From NCBI RefSeq assembly GCF_025791835.1, contig NZ_JAOXLP010000020.1:1-64000 (forward strand): 64,000 nucleotides of DNA. The letters run 5' to 3'. The notes below the pieces were generated by a model. That model worked only from the letters and a program-made list of their open reading frames with translations. It made no database searches and was not told the origin of the DNA. The translations under genes were made by a program, and so were the position numbers. Shown here piece by piece: positions 27,421 to 38,182 of the stretch. This DNA is from Roseomonas xinghualingensis (GTDB taxonomy: Bacteria; Pseudomonadota; Alphaproteobacteria; Acetobacterales; Acetobacteraceae). Numbering within the stretch: the stretch's first letter is position 1; each line of letters begins with the position of its first letter.

Positions 27421-28410
27421 TTAAATATCTTTACTTAGACGAAACCCTTGCGTCAAAGAATTCACTTGGCTCTGCCCGTGAGACCTTCCAGGAGGGGCGG
27501 AAAGGGCAAGGTAAGCGATCCGCTTTGCCTCAAGCCGCCCCCGGGTTACGGTATCCAGAACCAAGCCGCAGGCCAGGGAAAGAAAGGACAGCATCATCAG
27601 ACTAAGTGAGGCAACAAAGGTCGGCAGGCGCGGGACGAGCCCGGTGCGGAGGAAAGTCTCCAGTACCGGCGCCAGAAGGATGAGGGAAGCTCCAGCCAGT
27701 CCCAGGGCAGCTACTCCGAAGAAGAGAAGAGGCTTTTCCCGCTGCACCAAAGAAATGATCATCCGCAAGATCCGGAACCCGTCCCGGTATGTGCGGAGCT
27801 TCGAGACAGAGCCTGCCGGCCGCTCGCCATAGGCGGTAGAAAGCTCCGCGATCGGCAGCCTCAACTCCAGCGCGTGGACGGTAAACTCCGTTTCTGTTTC
27901 AAATCCCCGAGCCAAAGCAGGGAAGGACTTCACGAAGCGGCGGGAGAAGCAGCGATAGCCCGAGAGCATATCGGTTGCGCGGTTGCCGAAGATCCCCCGC
28001 ACCACCCCGGTCAGCATCAGGTTCCCAAAACGGTGCCCACGGCGGTAGGCGCCCTCGGCGTCGCTCACCCGCACACCGGTCACCATGTCCAACTGCTCTC
28101 GCTGCAACATGGCGATCATCGCGGGCGCCGCTGAGGGGTCATAGGTACCGTCCCCGTCCACGAGCAGATAGGCGTCGGCCTCCACATCGGCGAACATGCG
28201 GCGGACTACATTGCCTTTGCCCTGCAGCGGCTCGGTCCGCACCAGCGCGCCGGCCGCCGCCGCAAGCTCCCGCGTCCGGTCGGTGGAATTGTTATCGTAA
28301 ACATAGATATCCGCGTCGGGCAGGACCGCGCGGAAGCCGGCCACCACGCCGGGGATCGCTGCTTCCTCATTGTGGCAGGGTATCAGAACGGCAATGCGCG
28401 GGCCCCTCAT
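27421..28410 (-). CDS. Family 2 glycosyltransferase with C-terminal membrane helices
   Basis: 329 residues. A GT-A domain has IAVLIPCHNEEAAIPGVVAGF at the N-terminus and the nucleotide-sugar/metal motif LLVDGDGTYDP near residue 84; GYRCFSRRFVKSFPALARGF is the acceptor region near 150-170. Two hydrophobic segments follow (about 233-255 and 268-290), as in dolichyl/undecaprenyl-phosphate glycosyltransferases (DPM1/GtrB-like). The acceptor is probably a polyprenyl phosphate; the sugar is unknown. Same strand as the secretion operon but separated by an AT-rich gap, so likely an independent unit. Confidence 0.88.
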   Translation of the reverse strand: MRGPRIAVLIPCHNEEAAIPGVVAGFRAVLPDADIYVYDNNSTDRTRELAAAAGALVRTEPLQGKGNVVRRMFADVEADAYLLVDGDGTYDPSAAPAMIAMLQREQLDMVTGVRVSDAEGAYRRGHRFGNLMLTGVVRGIFGNRATDMLSGYRCFSRRFVKSFPALARGFETETEFTVHALELRLPIAELSTAYGERPAGSVSKLRTYRDGFRILRMIISLVQREKPLLFFGVAALGLAGASLILLAPVLETFLRTGLVPRLPTFVASLSLMMLSFLSLACGLVLDTVTRGRLEAKRIAYLALSAPPGRSHGQSQVNSLTQGFRLSKDI

Positions 28411-28686
28411 GGCGCGCGGAACCCCTGCCGGCAGATGAGCAGGGGGTGCATTCTGGTCCTGCCCTGGGCGGCCGGGCGGGCGCGCCGGATCGAGAGGGGG
28501 GCAGCTACGAAGCCGGCTGCGGCAAAAGCAGCGGGTCGAGAGGGGCCGGAAGCGTGCATCATTGTCTGTTTAGCCTTGACCGGCGCTTGTCGGGAAGGGC
28601 CCGACCCAGGCATGTGAAAGGGACTTGCGCCGGATGCCCGGCTGCGCTTGCCTTCGCGATACCATCCGGAAGGAACGAAACAGCGC
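28411..28686 (+). promoter_or_regulatory. Upstream region of the four-receptor peptide transporter operon
   Basis: No gene is seen here. A TTGACC hexamer at 28576-28581 could be a -35 element but lacks a good -10. GTCGGG and CCCGAC (28589-28605) form a 6-bp hairpin. GGAAGGAA about 11 bases before the ATG at 28687 is the ribosome-binding site. Confidence 0.35.
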
Positions 28687-30300
28687 ATGACCACGGATCG
28701 TCGCCGCTTGTTGGCCGGCGGCGCCGGCCTGGCCCTCGCCCATGCCGCGCCCACTGGCCTTTCCCGCCCAGCTCTCGCCCAGGCGCCGGGGACGGGCGTG
28801 CTGAAGTTCATCCCACAGGCCGATCTGGCTGTGACGGACCCGATCATCACCACCGCCTATGTCAGCCGCCACCACGGCTATGCGGTGTGGGACACACTCT
28901 ACGGTTTTGATGGCGACTTCAACGCACAACCCCAGATGGCAGAAGGCCACTCTGTGGAGGAGGACGGGAAGCGCGTCACCATCCGCTTGCGCCAGGGGCT
29001 GAAGTTCCACGATGGTGAGCCGGTGCGGGCGAAGGACGCCGTCGCCTCCATCCGGCGCTGGGCGGCGCGGGATGCGCTGGGACAGGTGTTGATGGCCCGG
29101 ACCGATGCCCTGGAGGCACCGGATGACCGCACCATCGTCTTCCGTCTGAAGCAGCCCTTCCCGATGCTCTTCGCGGCGCTGGGCAAGCCCAGCACGCCGG
29201 TCTGCTTCATTATGCCGGAGCGCATCGCGAAGACCGATCCATCCCAGCCCATCCGTGAGATGATCGGCAGCGGCCCCTTCCGCTGGAAGGCCGATGAGCG
29301 CGTGCCGGGTTCGCGCATCGTCTATGAGAAGTTCGCCGATTACGTGCCCCGCGCCGACGGCGAGGTGAGCTGGACGGCGGGGCCGAAGCGCGTGCATGTG
29401 GACCGGGTTGAGTGGCATGTGATCCCCGACGCGGCTACCGCCTCGAACGCACTGACGAACGGGGAAATAGACTGGTGGGAGCAGCCCACCGCCGATCTGC
29501 AGCCGGTGCTGCGGCGCAACCGCAACATCCTCCTCGAAGTCCCGGATCCGACCGGGCTTTGTGGCATCGCGCGGTTCAACCACCTGCACCCGCCCTTCAA
29601 CAACCCGGCCATCCGCCGTGCGCTGCTCGGCAGTGTGGTGCAAGGCGACTTCATGACAGCGGTGATCGGCACGGACCGCTCCCTATGGAAGGATGGCAAC
29701 GGCTTCTTCCCGCCGGGCACGCCTCTGGCGAGTGATGTGGGCATGGAGGCGCTGACCAGTCCTCGGGACTTCGAGAAGGTGAAGAGGGACCTCGCCGCCG
29801 CTGGCTACAAGGGCGAGAAGGTGGTGTTGATCGCGGCTTCCGATTTCCCCTCGCTGAACGCGATGGCACAGGTCGGGCGCGACATGCTGGTGAAGGCGGG
29901 GATGAATGTTGAATTCATCTCCACCGACTGGGGCTCGGTGGTGCAGCGCCGCGCGAGCAAGGAAGCGCCCGCGCGCGGTGGGTGGAGCATGTTCTTCACC
30001 TTCTGGGCCGGGCTGGACATGATCAATCCAGGGGTGAGCCAAAGCCTGCGGGGCACCGGGCAGAACGCATGGTTCGGTTGGCCTACCATGCCGAAGCTCG
30101 AGGAACTGCGGAACGCATGGTTCGACGCGCCGGACCTCGAGGCCCAACAGAAGGTCGCCCGCGAGATCCAGCAGGTTGCCTTCGAGGAGGTGCCCTACCT
30201 GCCGCTCGGCCAGTACTTCCAGGCCACCGCGTATCGTCGTGGCATCACTGGCGTGCCGAAGGGCTTCCCGATGTTCTGGAACCTGCAGAAGGGCACCTGA
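28687..30300 (+). CDS. Peptide-type ABC transporter solute-binding protein 1
   Basis: 537 residues, family 5 extracellular solute-binding protein (DppA/OppA-like). The N-terminus MTTDRRRLLAGGAGLALAHA has a twin-arginine-like export signal ending near PALAQA. Conserved family positions include the YGFDGDFNAQPQMAEGHSVE and LRQGLKFHDGEPVRAKDAV segments. The start at 28687 follows GGAAGGAA. It is the first of four paralogous receptor genes in a row, all sharing the layout of PQA-x-L near residue 40, WDTLYG, and a C-terminal FWN-(L/I)-x-K ending. Ligand unknown. Confidence 0.93.
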   Translation: MTTDRRRLLAGGAGLALAHAAPTGLSRPALAQAPGTGVLKFIPQADLAVTDPIITTAYVSRHHGYAVWDTLYGFDGDFNAQPQMAEGHSVEEDGKRVTIRLRQGLKFHDGEPVRAKDAVASIRRWAARDALGQVLMARTDALEAPDDRTIVFRLKQPFPMLFAALGKPSTPVCFIMPERIAKTDPSQPIREMIGSGPFRWKADERVPGSRIVYEKFADYVPRADGEVSWTAGPKRVHVDRVEWHVIPDAATASNALTNGEIDWWEQPTADLQPVLRRNRNILLEVPDPTGLCGIARFNHLHPPFNNPAIRRALLGSVVQGDFMTAVIGTDRSLWKDGNGFFPPGTPLASDVGMEALTSPRDFEKVKRDLAAAGYKGEKVVLIAASDFPSLNAMAQVGRDMLVKAGMNVEFISTDWGSVVQRRASKEAPARGGWSMFFTFWAGLDMINPGVSQSLRGTGQNAWFGWPTMPKLEELRNAWFDAPDLEAQQKVAREIQQVAFEEVPYLPLGQYFQATAYRRGITGVPKGFPMFWNLQKGT

Positions 30301-30309
30301 GGTTCCGCT

Positions 30310-30341
30310 GCGGGGACGTCAGGCTTGCCCTGGCGCCCCGC
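30310..30341 (+). promoter_or_regulatory. Strong intercistronic hairpin between receptor genes 1 and 2
   Basis: GCGGGG (30310-30315), a bulged A, and CGTCAGG (30317-30323) pair with CCTGGCG (30329-30335) and CCCCGC (30336-30341), closing a five-base loop; one pair is G-U. Thirteen pairs with one bulge and no T-tract after it fits an mRNA-stabilising or partial-termination element more than a full terminator. Confidence 0.6.
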
Positions 30342-30382
30342 CACCTGCTCACATGTCCGGATCGGACTAAGGAGCAGTGTAT

Positions 30383-31969
30383 ATGATTCGTCGCCGCCAC
30401 CTTCTCGGCGCCGCGGGGGCTGCCGCATTCTCCCCGGCCATGCCGGCGCTGGCGCAGCCGGCTGGCAATCGTGTCCTGAAGATGGTGCCCCAGGCCAATC
30501 TGACGAGCCTGGACCCGATCTGGACCACAGCGAACATCACCCGCAATCACGGGTACATGGTCTATGACAATCTCTACGGCATGGACTCCCGGTTCCAACC
30601 CCAGCCACAGCTGGCGGAAGGCCATGTGGTGGAGGATGACGGCAAGCGTGTCATCATCACGCTGCGCCAGGGCCCCAGGTTCCACGATGGTGAGCCGGTG
30701 CGCGCGGCTGATGCCGTCCAGAGCCTCAACCGCTGGATGAAGCGCTCGCCCTCCGGGCAGAAGCTGGCGGAATTTGTCGATGAACTCTCTGCGCTGGACG
30801 ACCGACGCCTGCAATTCCGGCTGAAGCAGCCGTTCCCCTTCCTTATCTCCGCGCTCGCGCAGGTCAGCAACAGCCCGGCCTTCATCATGCCGGAGCGCCT
30901 CGCCCGGACCGATGCCTTTCAGCAGGTGCGCGAATCGGTCGGCAGCGGCCCGTTCCGTTTTAAGGCGGATGAGTTCAACTCGGGCAGCTTCGTTGCCTAT
31001 GAGCGCAACCCAAACTACAGCCCAACCCCCGCTGGTACACCTAGTCTGACGGCCGGCCCGAAGAACGTCTTTTTCGATCGGGTCGAGTGGCACATCATCA
31101 ACGACGCATCCACGGCCGCCGCCGCCCTGCAGGCGGGCGAGGTGGATTGGTTCGAGCAGCCGCCGCCCGAACTGCAGATACTGCTCCGCCGCAGCCGGAA
31201 CATTTCCATCGAGCCGATCGATCCGCTCCCGCTGATCGGTATCCTGCGCTTCAACCACCTGCACGAGCCGTTCAACAGCAAGAAGATGCGCCAGGCGATT
31301 CTGCCCGCCATCGATCAGGCAGACTTTATGCAGGCGATCGTCGGCACTGAGCCGGGGCTGTGGGAGCATGCAGGCGTCTTCACTCCCGGCACGCCGCTGG
31401 CGAATGATGTTGGCATGGAAGCGCTGAAGGGGCCGCGGAGCATCGACCGTGCCAAGGCGCTGATGAAGGAAGCCGGATACACCAACCAGCCGATGCGGCT
31501 TGTCGGGCCGACGGACATCCTGGCACCGGCGGCCATGACGCAGGTCGCGGCCGATCTCGTGCGGCGTCTGGGCTTCAATGCCGATACCGTGCTGACCGAC
31601 TGGGGAACCACGGTTCAGCGCCGCACGAGCCGGGAACCGTTGGACAAGGGTGGCTGGAGCATGATCCTGACCTCCTTCTCGTCCTTCGACTTTGTCGATC
31701 CCTCCGCGCACTTCCCGCTGCGTGGCAATGGCCTGAGTGCCTGGCCAGGCTGGCCCGAAGTTCCGCAGCTCGAGACGCTGCGCAACCAATGGTTCGTGGC
31801 GCCCACGCTCGACGAGCAAAAGCGCATCGCGCGCGAGATCCAGCGCGTGGCGATGGATGAACTGCCCTATGTCCCGGTCGGGGCCTACAAGTCCCTCACA
31901 AGCATAAAGAAGGACCTGAAGGACCGCGTTCCGGGATTCGCCATCTTCTGGAACATCAAGCGAGCTTAA
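30383..31969 (+). CDS. Peptide-type ABC transporter solute-binding protein 2
   Basis: 528 residues, family 5 solute-binding protein. Twin-arginine-like signal MIRRRHLLGAAGAAAF with a cleavage-like end PALAQP. The ATG at 30383 is preferred to GTG at 30377 because AAGGAG lies eight bases before it. The mature part aligns by eye with its neighbours (VLKMVPQANLTSLDPIWTTA; YDNLYGMDSRFQPQPQLAEG; LRQGPRFHDGEPVRAADAV). It starts 82 bases after receptor 1 and ends 11 bases before receptor 3. Confidence 0.93.
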   Translation: MIRRRHLLGAAGAAAFSPAMPALAQPAGNRVLKMVPQANLTSLDPIWTTANITRNHGYMVYDNLYGMDSRFQPQPQLAEGHVVEDDGKRVIITLRQGPRFHDGEPVRAADAVQSLNRWMKRSPSGQKLAEFVDELSALDDRRLQFRLKQPFPFLISALAQVSNSPAFIMPERLARTDAFQQVRESVGSGPFRFKADEFNSGSFVAYERNPNYSPTPAGTPSLTAGPKNVFFDRVEWHIINDASTAAAALQAGEVDWFEQPPPELQILLRRSRNISIEPIDPLPLIGILRFNHLHEPFNSKKMRQAILPAIDQADFMQAIVGTEPGLWEHAGVFTPGTPLANDVGMEALKGPRSIDRAKALMKEAGYTNQPMRLVGPTDILAPAAMTQVAADLVRRLGFNADTVLTDWGTTVQRRTSREPLDKGGWSMILTSFSSFDFVDPSAHFPLRGNGLSAWPGWPEVPQLETLRNQWFVAPTLDEQKRIAREIQRVAMDELPYVPVGAYKSLTSIKKDLKDRVPGFAIFWNIKRA

Positions 31970-31980
31970 GGAGAAAGCCG

Positions 31981-33579
31981 ATGCTACGCCGCCGCGACAC
32001 CTTCCGAGGACTGGTTGCGGCGGCTGCCGCACCGGGTCTGTCCTCCCTGGCAGGCCCGGCCCTCCCGCAGGGCACCGCCGCGCGCACCCTGCGCGTCGTC
32101 CCCCAGGCGAACCTGACCAGCCTGGATCCTGTCTGGACGACTGCTGTCGTCACCCGCAACCACGCCTATCTGGTCTATGACCAGATCTGCGCAGTGGATT
32201 CCGCCAACACCCCGCGCCCGCAGATGGCCGAGGGCTGGGACATCGCGAATGACGGGCGCGAGTGGACCTTCACGCTGCGTTCCGGCCTGCGCTTCCATGA
32301 CAACGAGCCGGTGCGCTCGGCGGATTGCGTGGCCAGCCTCAAGCGCTGGATGGTGCGCGATGTCTTCGGCCAGGCATTGGCCGCACAGGTGGACGAGCTT
32401 TCCGCGCTGGACGACCGGCGCTTCCGCTTCCGGCTAAAGAAACCCTTTCCATTTCTCGCGCTCGCCATCGGCAAGAGCCAGAACCCGTGCTTCATCATGC
32501 CGGAGCGGCTCGCCTCCACCGATCCTTTCCAGCAGGTGCGGGACGCCACCGGTTCCGGCCCCTTCCGCTTCCTGCCGGGCGAGTGGAACCCTGGTCAGCG
32601 TGCCATCTGGGAGAAATTCAACGGATACCAGCCCAGGCAGGAGAATCCGGATGGCCTGGCCGGCGGCAGGATGCCGCGCATGGACCGGGTAGAGTGGACC
32701 ATCATCAGCGATCCGGCCACCGCCGCCTCCGCGATGGTGAACAACGAGCAGGACTACTGGGAGTACCCGCTGCACGACCTGCTGCCGCTGCTCCGCCGCT
32801 CACGGGATCTGGTGGTGGAGCAGCGGTTGCTTGAGGGCACCTATGGCGTGCTGCGCTTCAACCACCTGCAGCCCCCCTTCAACAACCTTGCCGTGCGGCG
32901 TGCGGTGGCCATGGCTGTGGACCAGCGGGACTATCTGCGGGCTGTGGCCGGGGAGGACCCGAAGGGCTGGGGTGTTTGCGAAGGTGTCTTCACCTGCGGC
33001 ACCAGCCTCGCCAGTGAGCAGGAAGACGGAATTCTGCGCACCCGCAGCATCGAGAAGGCCCGGGCGGCGCTGCGGGAGTCAGGCTATGCCAATGAGAAGG
33101 TCGTGCTGATCACGCCTAGCGACTACCCGCAGATCAACGCGCTCTCCCTCGTCACCGCCGATCTGATGACGCGGATCGGGCTGAATGTGGAAGTCGTCAC
33201 TGCCGACTGGGGCACGGTGGTACAGCGCCGGGCGAGCCGCGAACCGGTGGAGAAGGGAGGCTGGAGCGTGGTGCATACCACCTCCTCCGGCAGCGATCTT
33301 GGTGTGCCCACCACGCATCTCTTCCTGCGTGCCAATGGGCCGAATGCCTGGTTCGGCTGGCCGCAGGACGACGGGATCGAGGCACTTCGGGCGCAGTGGC
33401 TGGATGCCGCGGACAAGGCAGAGAGCAAGCGGATCGGCGCCGCGCTGAACGAGCGGGCCATGGAGGCTCTGCCCTACATCCCCCTTGGCTTCTACTGGCA
33501 GCCCAGCGCCTGGCGCCGCAACGTCACCGGGGTGTTCCGTGCCCCCGCCACCGTCTTCTGGAACATCGCCAAGGGCTGA
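31981..33579 (+). CDS. Peptide-type ABC transporter solute-binding protein 3
   Basis: 532 residues, third family 5 binding protein in the array. The N-terminus MLRRRDTFRGLVAAAAAPGL is arginine-rich with a hydrophobic core; the Tat signal is less perfect than in its neighbours. Segments LRVVPQANLTSLDPVWTTAV and LRSGLRFHDNEPVRSADCV match paralog 2 closely, suggesting these two are the most recent duplicates. AAGGAG lies seven bases before the ATG. The C-terminus ends in VFWNIAKG. Confidence 0.93.
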   Translation: MLRRRDTFRGLVAAAAAPGLSSLAGPALPQGTAARTLRVVPQANLTSLDPVWTTAVVTRNHAYLVYDQICAVDSANTPRPQMAEGWDIANDGREWTFTLRSGLRFHDNEPVRSADCVASLKRWMVRDVFGQALAAQVDELSALDDRRFRFRLKKPFPFLALAIGKSQNPCFIMPERLASTDPFQQVRDATGSGPFRFLPGEWNPGQRAIWEKFNGYQPRQENPDGLAGGRMPRMDRVEWTIISDPATAASAMVNNEQDYWEYPLHDLLPLLRRSRDLVVEQRLLEGTYGVLRFNHLQPPFNNLAVRRAVAMAVDQRDYLRAVAGEDPKGWGVCEGVFTCGTSLASEQEDGILRTRSIEKARAALRESGYANEKVVLITPSDYPQINALSLVTADLMTRIGLNVEVVTADWGTVVQRRASREPVEKGGWSVVHTTSSGSDLGVPTTHLFLRANGPNAWFGWPQDDGIEALRAQWLDAADKAESKRIGAALNERAMEALPYIPLGFYWQPSAWRRNVTGVFRAPATVFWNIAKG

Positions 33580-33699
33580 GGTCTGGCACGGCCCGTGCAA
33601 GGCGCTGGCAGAGGAGGTGGCGCCGCTGGCCGATCTGCGGCAGGCTAGTCGCCACAGGGTGGAACGGCACGGCAAAGACCGGCCGAGAAAGGGAAGTGG

Positions 33700-35307
33700 A
33701 TGATGGATCGTCGCTCGTTCCTGAAGGCCGGCCCGGGGCTGGGCATGACGGGGCTCGGCATTGCCGGGCTGGCTGCCCCGGCTCTTTCCCAGGGTGCCGC
33801 CGCCCGCACACTGCGCTTCGTGCCGCAGGCGAACCTGGCGAATTTCGACCCGGTCTGGGGCACCCAGTATGTCGTCCGGAACGCCGCGGCCATGGTCTGG
33901 GACACGCTCTATGGCGTGGATGCCCAACTCCAGCCGCAGCGGCAGATGGTGGAGAGCGAGGAGGTCTCCTCGGACGGTCTGACCTGGACCTTTCGCCTGC
34001 GCCCTGGCCTGAAGTTCCATGACGGGGAGCCCGTACTGGCAAAGGATGCGGTCGCCAGCCTCAATCGTTGGGCCGTGCGCGACCCCATGGGGCAGATGAT
34101 CCGGGCGATCCAGAACGAACTGGTGGCGGTGGATGACCGGACCTTCCGCTGGTCGTTGAAGGCACCCTATCCGAAGATGCTGCTGGCGCTGGCGAAGAAC
34201 AACGCGCCCTGCAGCTTTGTCATGCCCGAGCGGATTGCGAAGACCGATCCTTTTCAGCAGATCACCGAGTATGTCGGCTCCGGCCCCTTCCGCTTCATCC
34301 GCGAGGAGTGGGTGCCGGGCGCCAAGGCCGTATTCGCGAAGTTCAACGACTATCAGCCGCGCAGCGAGCCTGCCTCCTGGCTCGCCGGTGGGAAGCAGGC
34401 ACTGGTGGAGCGGGTGGAGTGGCTGGTGATGCCCGACCCGGCCACCGCCGCCGCCGCGCTGCAGAATGGCGAGGTGGACTGGTGGGAGAATCCGATCAAC
34501 GACCTGATCCCCCAGCTCCGCCGCAGCCGCAACATCCTGGCCGATGTGGCTGACCCCCTGGGCAATATCGGTGCGCTGCGGATGAACCATCTTCACCCGC
34601 CCTTCAACGACGTGCGCGCGCGCCGCGCCGTGCTGATGGCGATCAGCCAGGAGGACGTGCTGCGCGCCCTGGTGGGCGATGATGAGAGCATGTGGAAGCG
34701 GCTGCCGAGCTACTTCACGCCGGGCACGCCGATCTATTCCGAGGCGGGCGGCGACCTGCTGAAGGGGCCACGCAATTATGAGGCAGCAAAGAAGCTGCTG
34801 ATGGAGAGCGGCTATAAGGGTGAACCCGTCGTGATGCTCGTTGCCCAGGACCAGCCGATCACCAAGGCCCAGGGCGACGTGACGAGCGAGGCGCTGAAGA
34901 AGATCGGCATGAATGTCGATTATGTCGCGACAGACTGGGGCACGGTGGGCAGCCGCCGCGCAGTGAAGACGCCGCCAAGCCAGGGCGGCTGGAACATCTT
35001 CTTCTCCTGGCACGCGGGCGCCGATTGCATCAACCCGGCCGCCTACACGGCGGTCCGCGCGAATGGCGACGGCGCATGGTTCGGATGGCCCAAGAGCGAC
35101 GAGGTGGAAGCCAAGCGCGATGCATGGTTCGCCGCCACCTCGCTTGATCAGGAAAAGGCAGCTATGGCGGAACTGAACAAAGCGGCCATGGAACATGTGA
35201 TCTACTGCCCGACGGGCTTCTTCACCTTCTACACCGCCTGGCGCCGCAACGTGTCTGGCATCGTCAAGGGGCCGCTGCCCTTCTTCTGGGGTGTCTCCAA
35301 GAGCTAA
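33700..35307 (+). CDS. Peptide-type ABC transporter solute-binding protein 4
   Basis: 535 residues, the fourth family 5 binding protein. MMDRRSFLKAGPGLGMTGLG is the best Tat motif of the four (RRSFLK). Core segments are LRFVPQANLANFDPVWGTQY and LRPGLKFHDGEPVLAKDAV. The gap before it (33580-33699) holds two further inverted repeats, GCACGG/CCGTGC (33586-33598) and GGCGC/GCGCC (33601-33624). It ends nine bases before the permease gene, so this copy is the one most tightly coupled to the transporter. Confidence 0.93.
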   Translation: MMDRRSFLKAGPGLGMTGLGIAGLAAPALSQGAAARTLRFVPQANLANFDPVWGTQYVVRNAAAMVWDTLYGVDAQLQPQRQMVESEEVSSDGLTWTFRLRPGLKFHDGEPVLAKDAVASLNRWAVRDPMGQMIRAIQNELVAVDDRTFRWSLKAPYPKMLLALAKNNAPCSFVMPERIAKTDPFQQITEYVGSGPFRFIREEWVPGAKAVFAKFNDYQPRSEPASWLAGGKQALVERVEWLVMPDPATAAAALQNGEVDWWENPINDLIPQLRRSRNILADVADPLGNIGALRMNHLHPPFNDVRARRAVLMAISQEDVLRALVGDDESMWKRLPSYFTPGTPIYSEAGGDLLKGPRNYEAAKKLLMESGYKGEPVVMLVAQDQPITKAQGDVTSEALKKIGMNVDYVATDWGTVGSRRAVKTPPSQGGWNIFFSWHAGADCINPAAYTAVRANGDGAWFGWPKSDEVEAKRDAWFAATSLDQEKAAMAELNKAAMEHVIYCPTGFFTFYTAWRRNVSGIVKGPLPFFWGVSKS

Positions 35308-35316
35308 GGAATTCGG

Positions 35317-36258
35317 ATGTTCGCCTACGCGCTTCGCCGGATCGTCGCCACCATCCCTGTGATGGCCGTGGTGGCGCTCTTTGTCTTCAGTCTTCTCTAC
35401 ATATCACCCGGCGACCCGGCGGCGGTGATCGCCGGCGATCAAGCCACGCCCGAGGATGTCGAGAGGATTCGCGCCAGCCTCGGTCTCGACCGACCCTATC
35501 TCGTACGATTTGGCGAATGGGTGTGGCACATCGCGCAAGGGGACCTGGGTACATCGATCTTCACCAACCTGCCGGTCAGCACCATGATCGCGCAGCGGAT
35601 CGAGCCGACCCTTTCGCTGATGGTGATCACGCTCATCCTGGCGGTCGGCATCGCGGTGCCGATGGGGGTGATCGCGGCCTGGAAGCAGGGCACCTGGATT
35701 GACCGCTCGGTGATGGGATTTGCCGTGCTAGGCTTTTCGGTGCCGGTTTTCGTGGTGGGCTACCTGCTCGCCTATGTCTTCGCGCTTGAGCTCGATTGGC
35801 TGCCGGTGCAGGGCTATACGCCCTTCTCGCGCGGCATCTGGCCCTGGTTCCAGAATCTGATCCTGCCGGCGGTGGCTCTCGGCGGCGTCTATATCGCCCT
35901 CATCGCCCGCATCACTCGCGCCACCATGTTGGAGGTGCTGCAGCAGGATTACATCCGCACGGCCCGCGCCAAGGGCGTGGGGCAGCGTGGCATCCTCTTT
36001 CTTCATGCGCTGAAGAATGCCGCCGTGCCAATCGTCACTGTCATCGGCATCGGCGTCGCGTTGCTGATCGGCGGCGCGGTGGTAACCGAGAGCGTGTTCG
36101 CCATCCCTGGCCTTGGCCGGTTGACGGTGGATGCGATCCTTCGCCGGGATTACCCGGTGATCCAGGGAGTCATCCTTCTCTTCTCCTTCACCTATGTTCT
36201 CGTGAACCTGGTGATCGACCTCCTCTACACCCTGTTCGATCCGAGGATCCGGTATTGA
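35317..36258 (+). CDS. Peptide-type ABC transporter permease (DppB-like), second operon
   Basis: A 313-residue DppB/OppB-family permease: six transmembrane helices, periplasmic segment GDPAAVIAGDQATPEDVERI after helix 1, and cytoplasmic EAA-type loop LQQDYIRTARAKGVGQRGIL near residue 210. It overlaps the next start by four bases (TTGA). Clear homolog of the permease at 16452, but with its own set of receptors. Confidence 0.94.
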   Translation: MFAYALRRIVATIPVMAVVALFVFSLLYISPGDPAAVIAGDQATPEDVERIRASLGLDRPYLVRFGEWVWHIAQGDLGTSIFTNLPVSTMIAQRIEPTLSLMVITLILAVGIAVPMGVIAAWKQGTWIDRSVMGFAVLGFSVPVFVVGYLLAYVFALELDWLPVQGYTPFSRGIWPWFQNLILPAVALGGVYIALIARITRATMLEVLQQDYIRTARAKGVGQRGILFLHALKNAAVPIVTVIGIGVALLIGGAVVTESVFAIPGLGRLTVDAILRRDYPVIQGVILLFSFTYVLVNLVIDLLYTLFDPRIRY

Positions 36259-37181
36259 GCACCTCAACCATCCAGCGGGGCATCCTCCGGCCGGAGGATG
36301 TCGCAGCCGCGGCGCCGCTGCCCGACGTGCTTCCTCCGGTGAAGGCGCGGCGTGGCTTCTTTGGCTTCATCCGCCGCCATCCGACCATGGCGTTCGGCGG
36401 CGCGCTGATGCTGCTGATCATCGCAATGGCGATCCTGGCGCCGTTCCTCGGGACCGTGGACCCGACCGCGCTGGCCCCTGCGCGCCGCACGCGCGAGCCC
36501 TCGGCCATGTACTGGTTCGGGACGGATATGCTGGGGCGCGACGTCTACTCGCGCGTGCTCTATGGCGCCCGCGTTTCTCTGATCGTCGGCTTCGCCGTGG
36601 CCTTCTTCTCATCTGTGATCGGCCTCACCATTGGCCTCATCTCGGGCTTCGTGCGTTGGGCGGATGCGATCATCATGCGGATCATGGACGGGCTCATGTC
36701 CATCCCGTCGATCCTGCTGGCTATCGCCCTGATGGCACTGACCCGTGGCAGCGTAGGCAACGTGATCCTGGCGATCACCATTGCCGAGGTGCCGCGAGTC
36801 TCCCGCCTTGTCCGCGGCGTGGTGCTGTCCCTGCGTGAGCAGCCATATGTCGATGCGGCGGTTGCCTCCGGCACCTCCACGCCCCGCATCATCATCAGGC
36901 ACATCCTGCCGAACACGCTCGCGCCGCTGACGGTGCAGGCCACCTATATCTGCGCCAGCGCGATGATCGCCGAGAGTATCCTCTCCTTCATCGGAGCCGG
37001 CACGCCGCCGATCATCCCCTCCTGGGGGAACATCATGGCTGAAGGCCGGGCGCTCTGGCAGGTGAAGCCCTATATCGTCTTCTTCCCAGCGATCTTCCTC
37101 TCCCTCACCGTGCTGGCAGTGAACCTGCTGGGCGACGGCCTGCGGGATTCCCTTGACCCCCGCATGGCGAAGAAGGTGTGA
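36255..37181 (+). CDS. Peptide-type ABC transporter permease (DppC-like), second operon
   Basis: A 308-residue DppC-family permease. The start is taken as TTG at 36255, overlapping the previous stop; the N-terminal cytoplasmic tail (about 45 residues) precedes [20 protein letters not shown], the first membrane segment. [20 protein letters not shown] is the periplasmic family motif and [20 protein letters not shown] the coupling loop. There is no ATG or GTG upstream in a sensible place. Confidence 0.92.
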   Translation: MSTSTIQRGILRPEDVAAAAPLPDVLPPVKARRGFFGFIRRHPTMAFGGALMLLIIAMAILAPFLGTVDPTALAPARRTREPSAMYWFGTDMLGRDVYSRVLYGARVSLIVGFAVAFFSSVIGLTIGLISGFVRWADAIIMRIMDGLMSIPSILLAIALMALTRGSVGNVILAITIAEVPRVSRLVRGVVLSLREQPYVDAAVASGTSTPRIIIRHILPNTLAPLTVQATYICASAMIAESILSFIGAGTPPIIPSWGNIMAEGRALWQVKPYIVFFPAIFLSLTVLAVNLLGDGLRDSLDPRMAKKV

Positions 37182-37183
37182 GC

Positions 37184-38178
<995 letters not shown>

Positions 38179-38182
<4 letters not shown>

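Noticed and set aside
30245..32032. 595-codon open frame antisense to binding protein 2
   Set aside because: Same antisense artefact as other GC-rich regions; no ribosome-binding site or domain.
33079..35196. 705-codon open frame antisense to binding proteins 3 and 4
   Set aside because: High GC third-position bias leaves long antisense frames open. The composition is His/Arg/Gln-rich and domain-free, and the plus-strand genes are clear family members.
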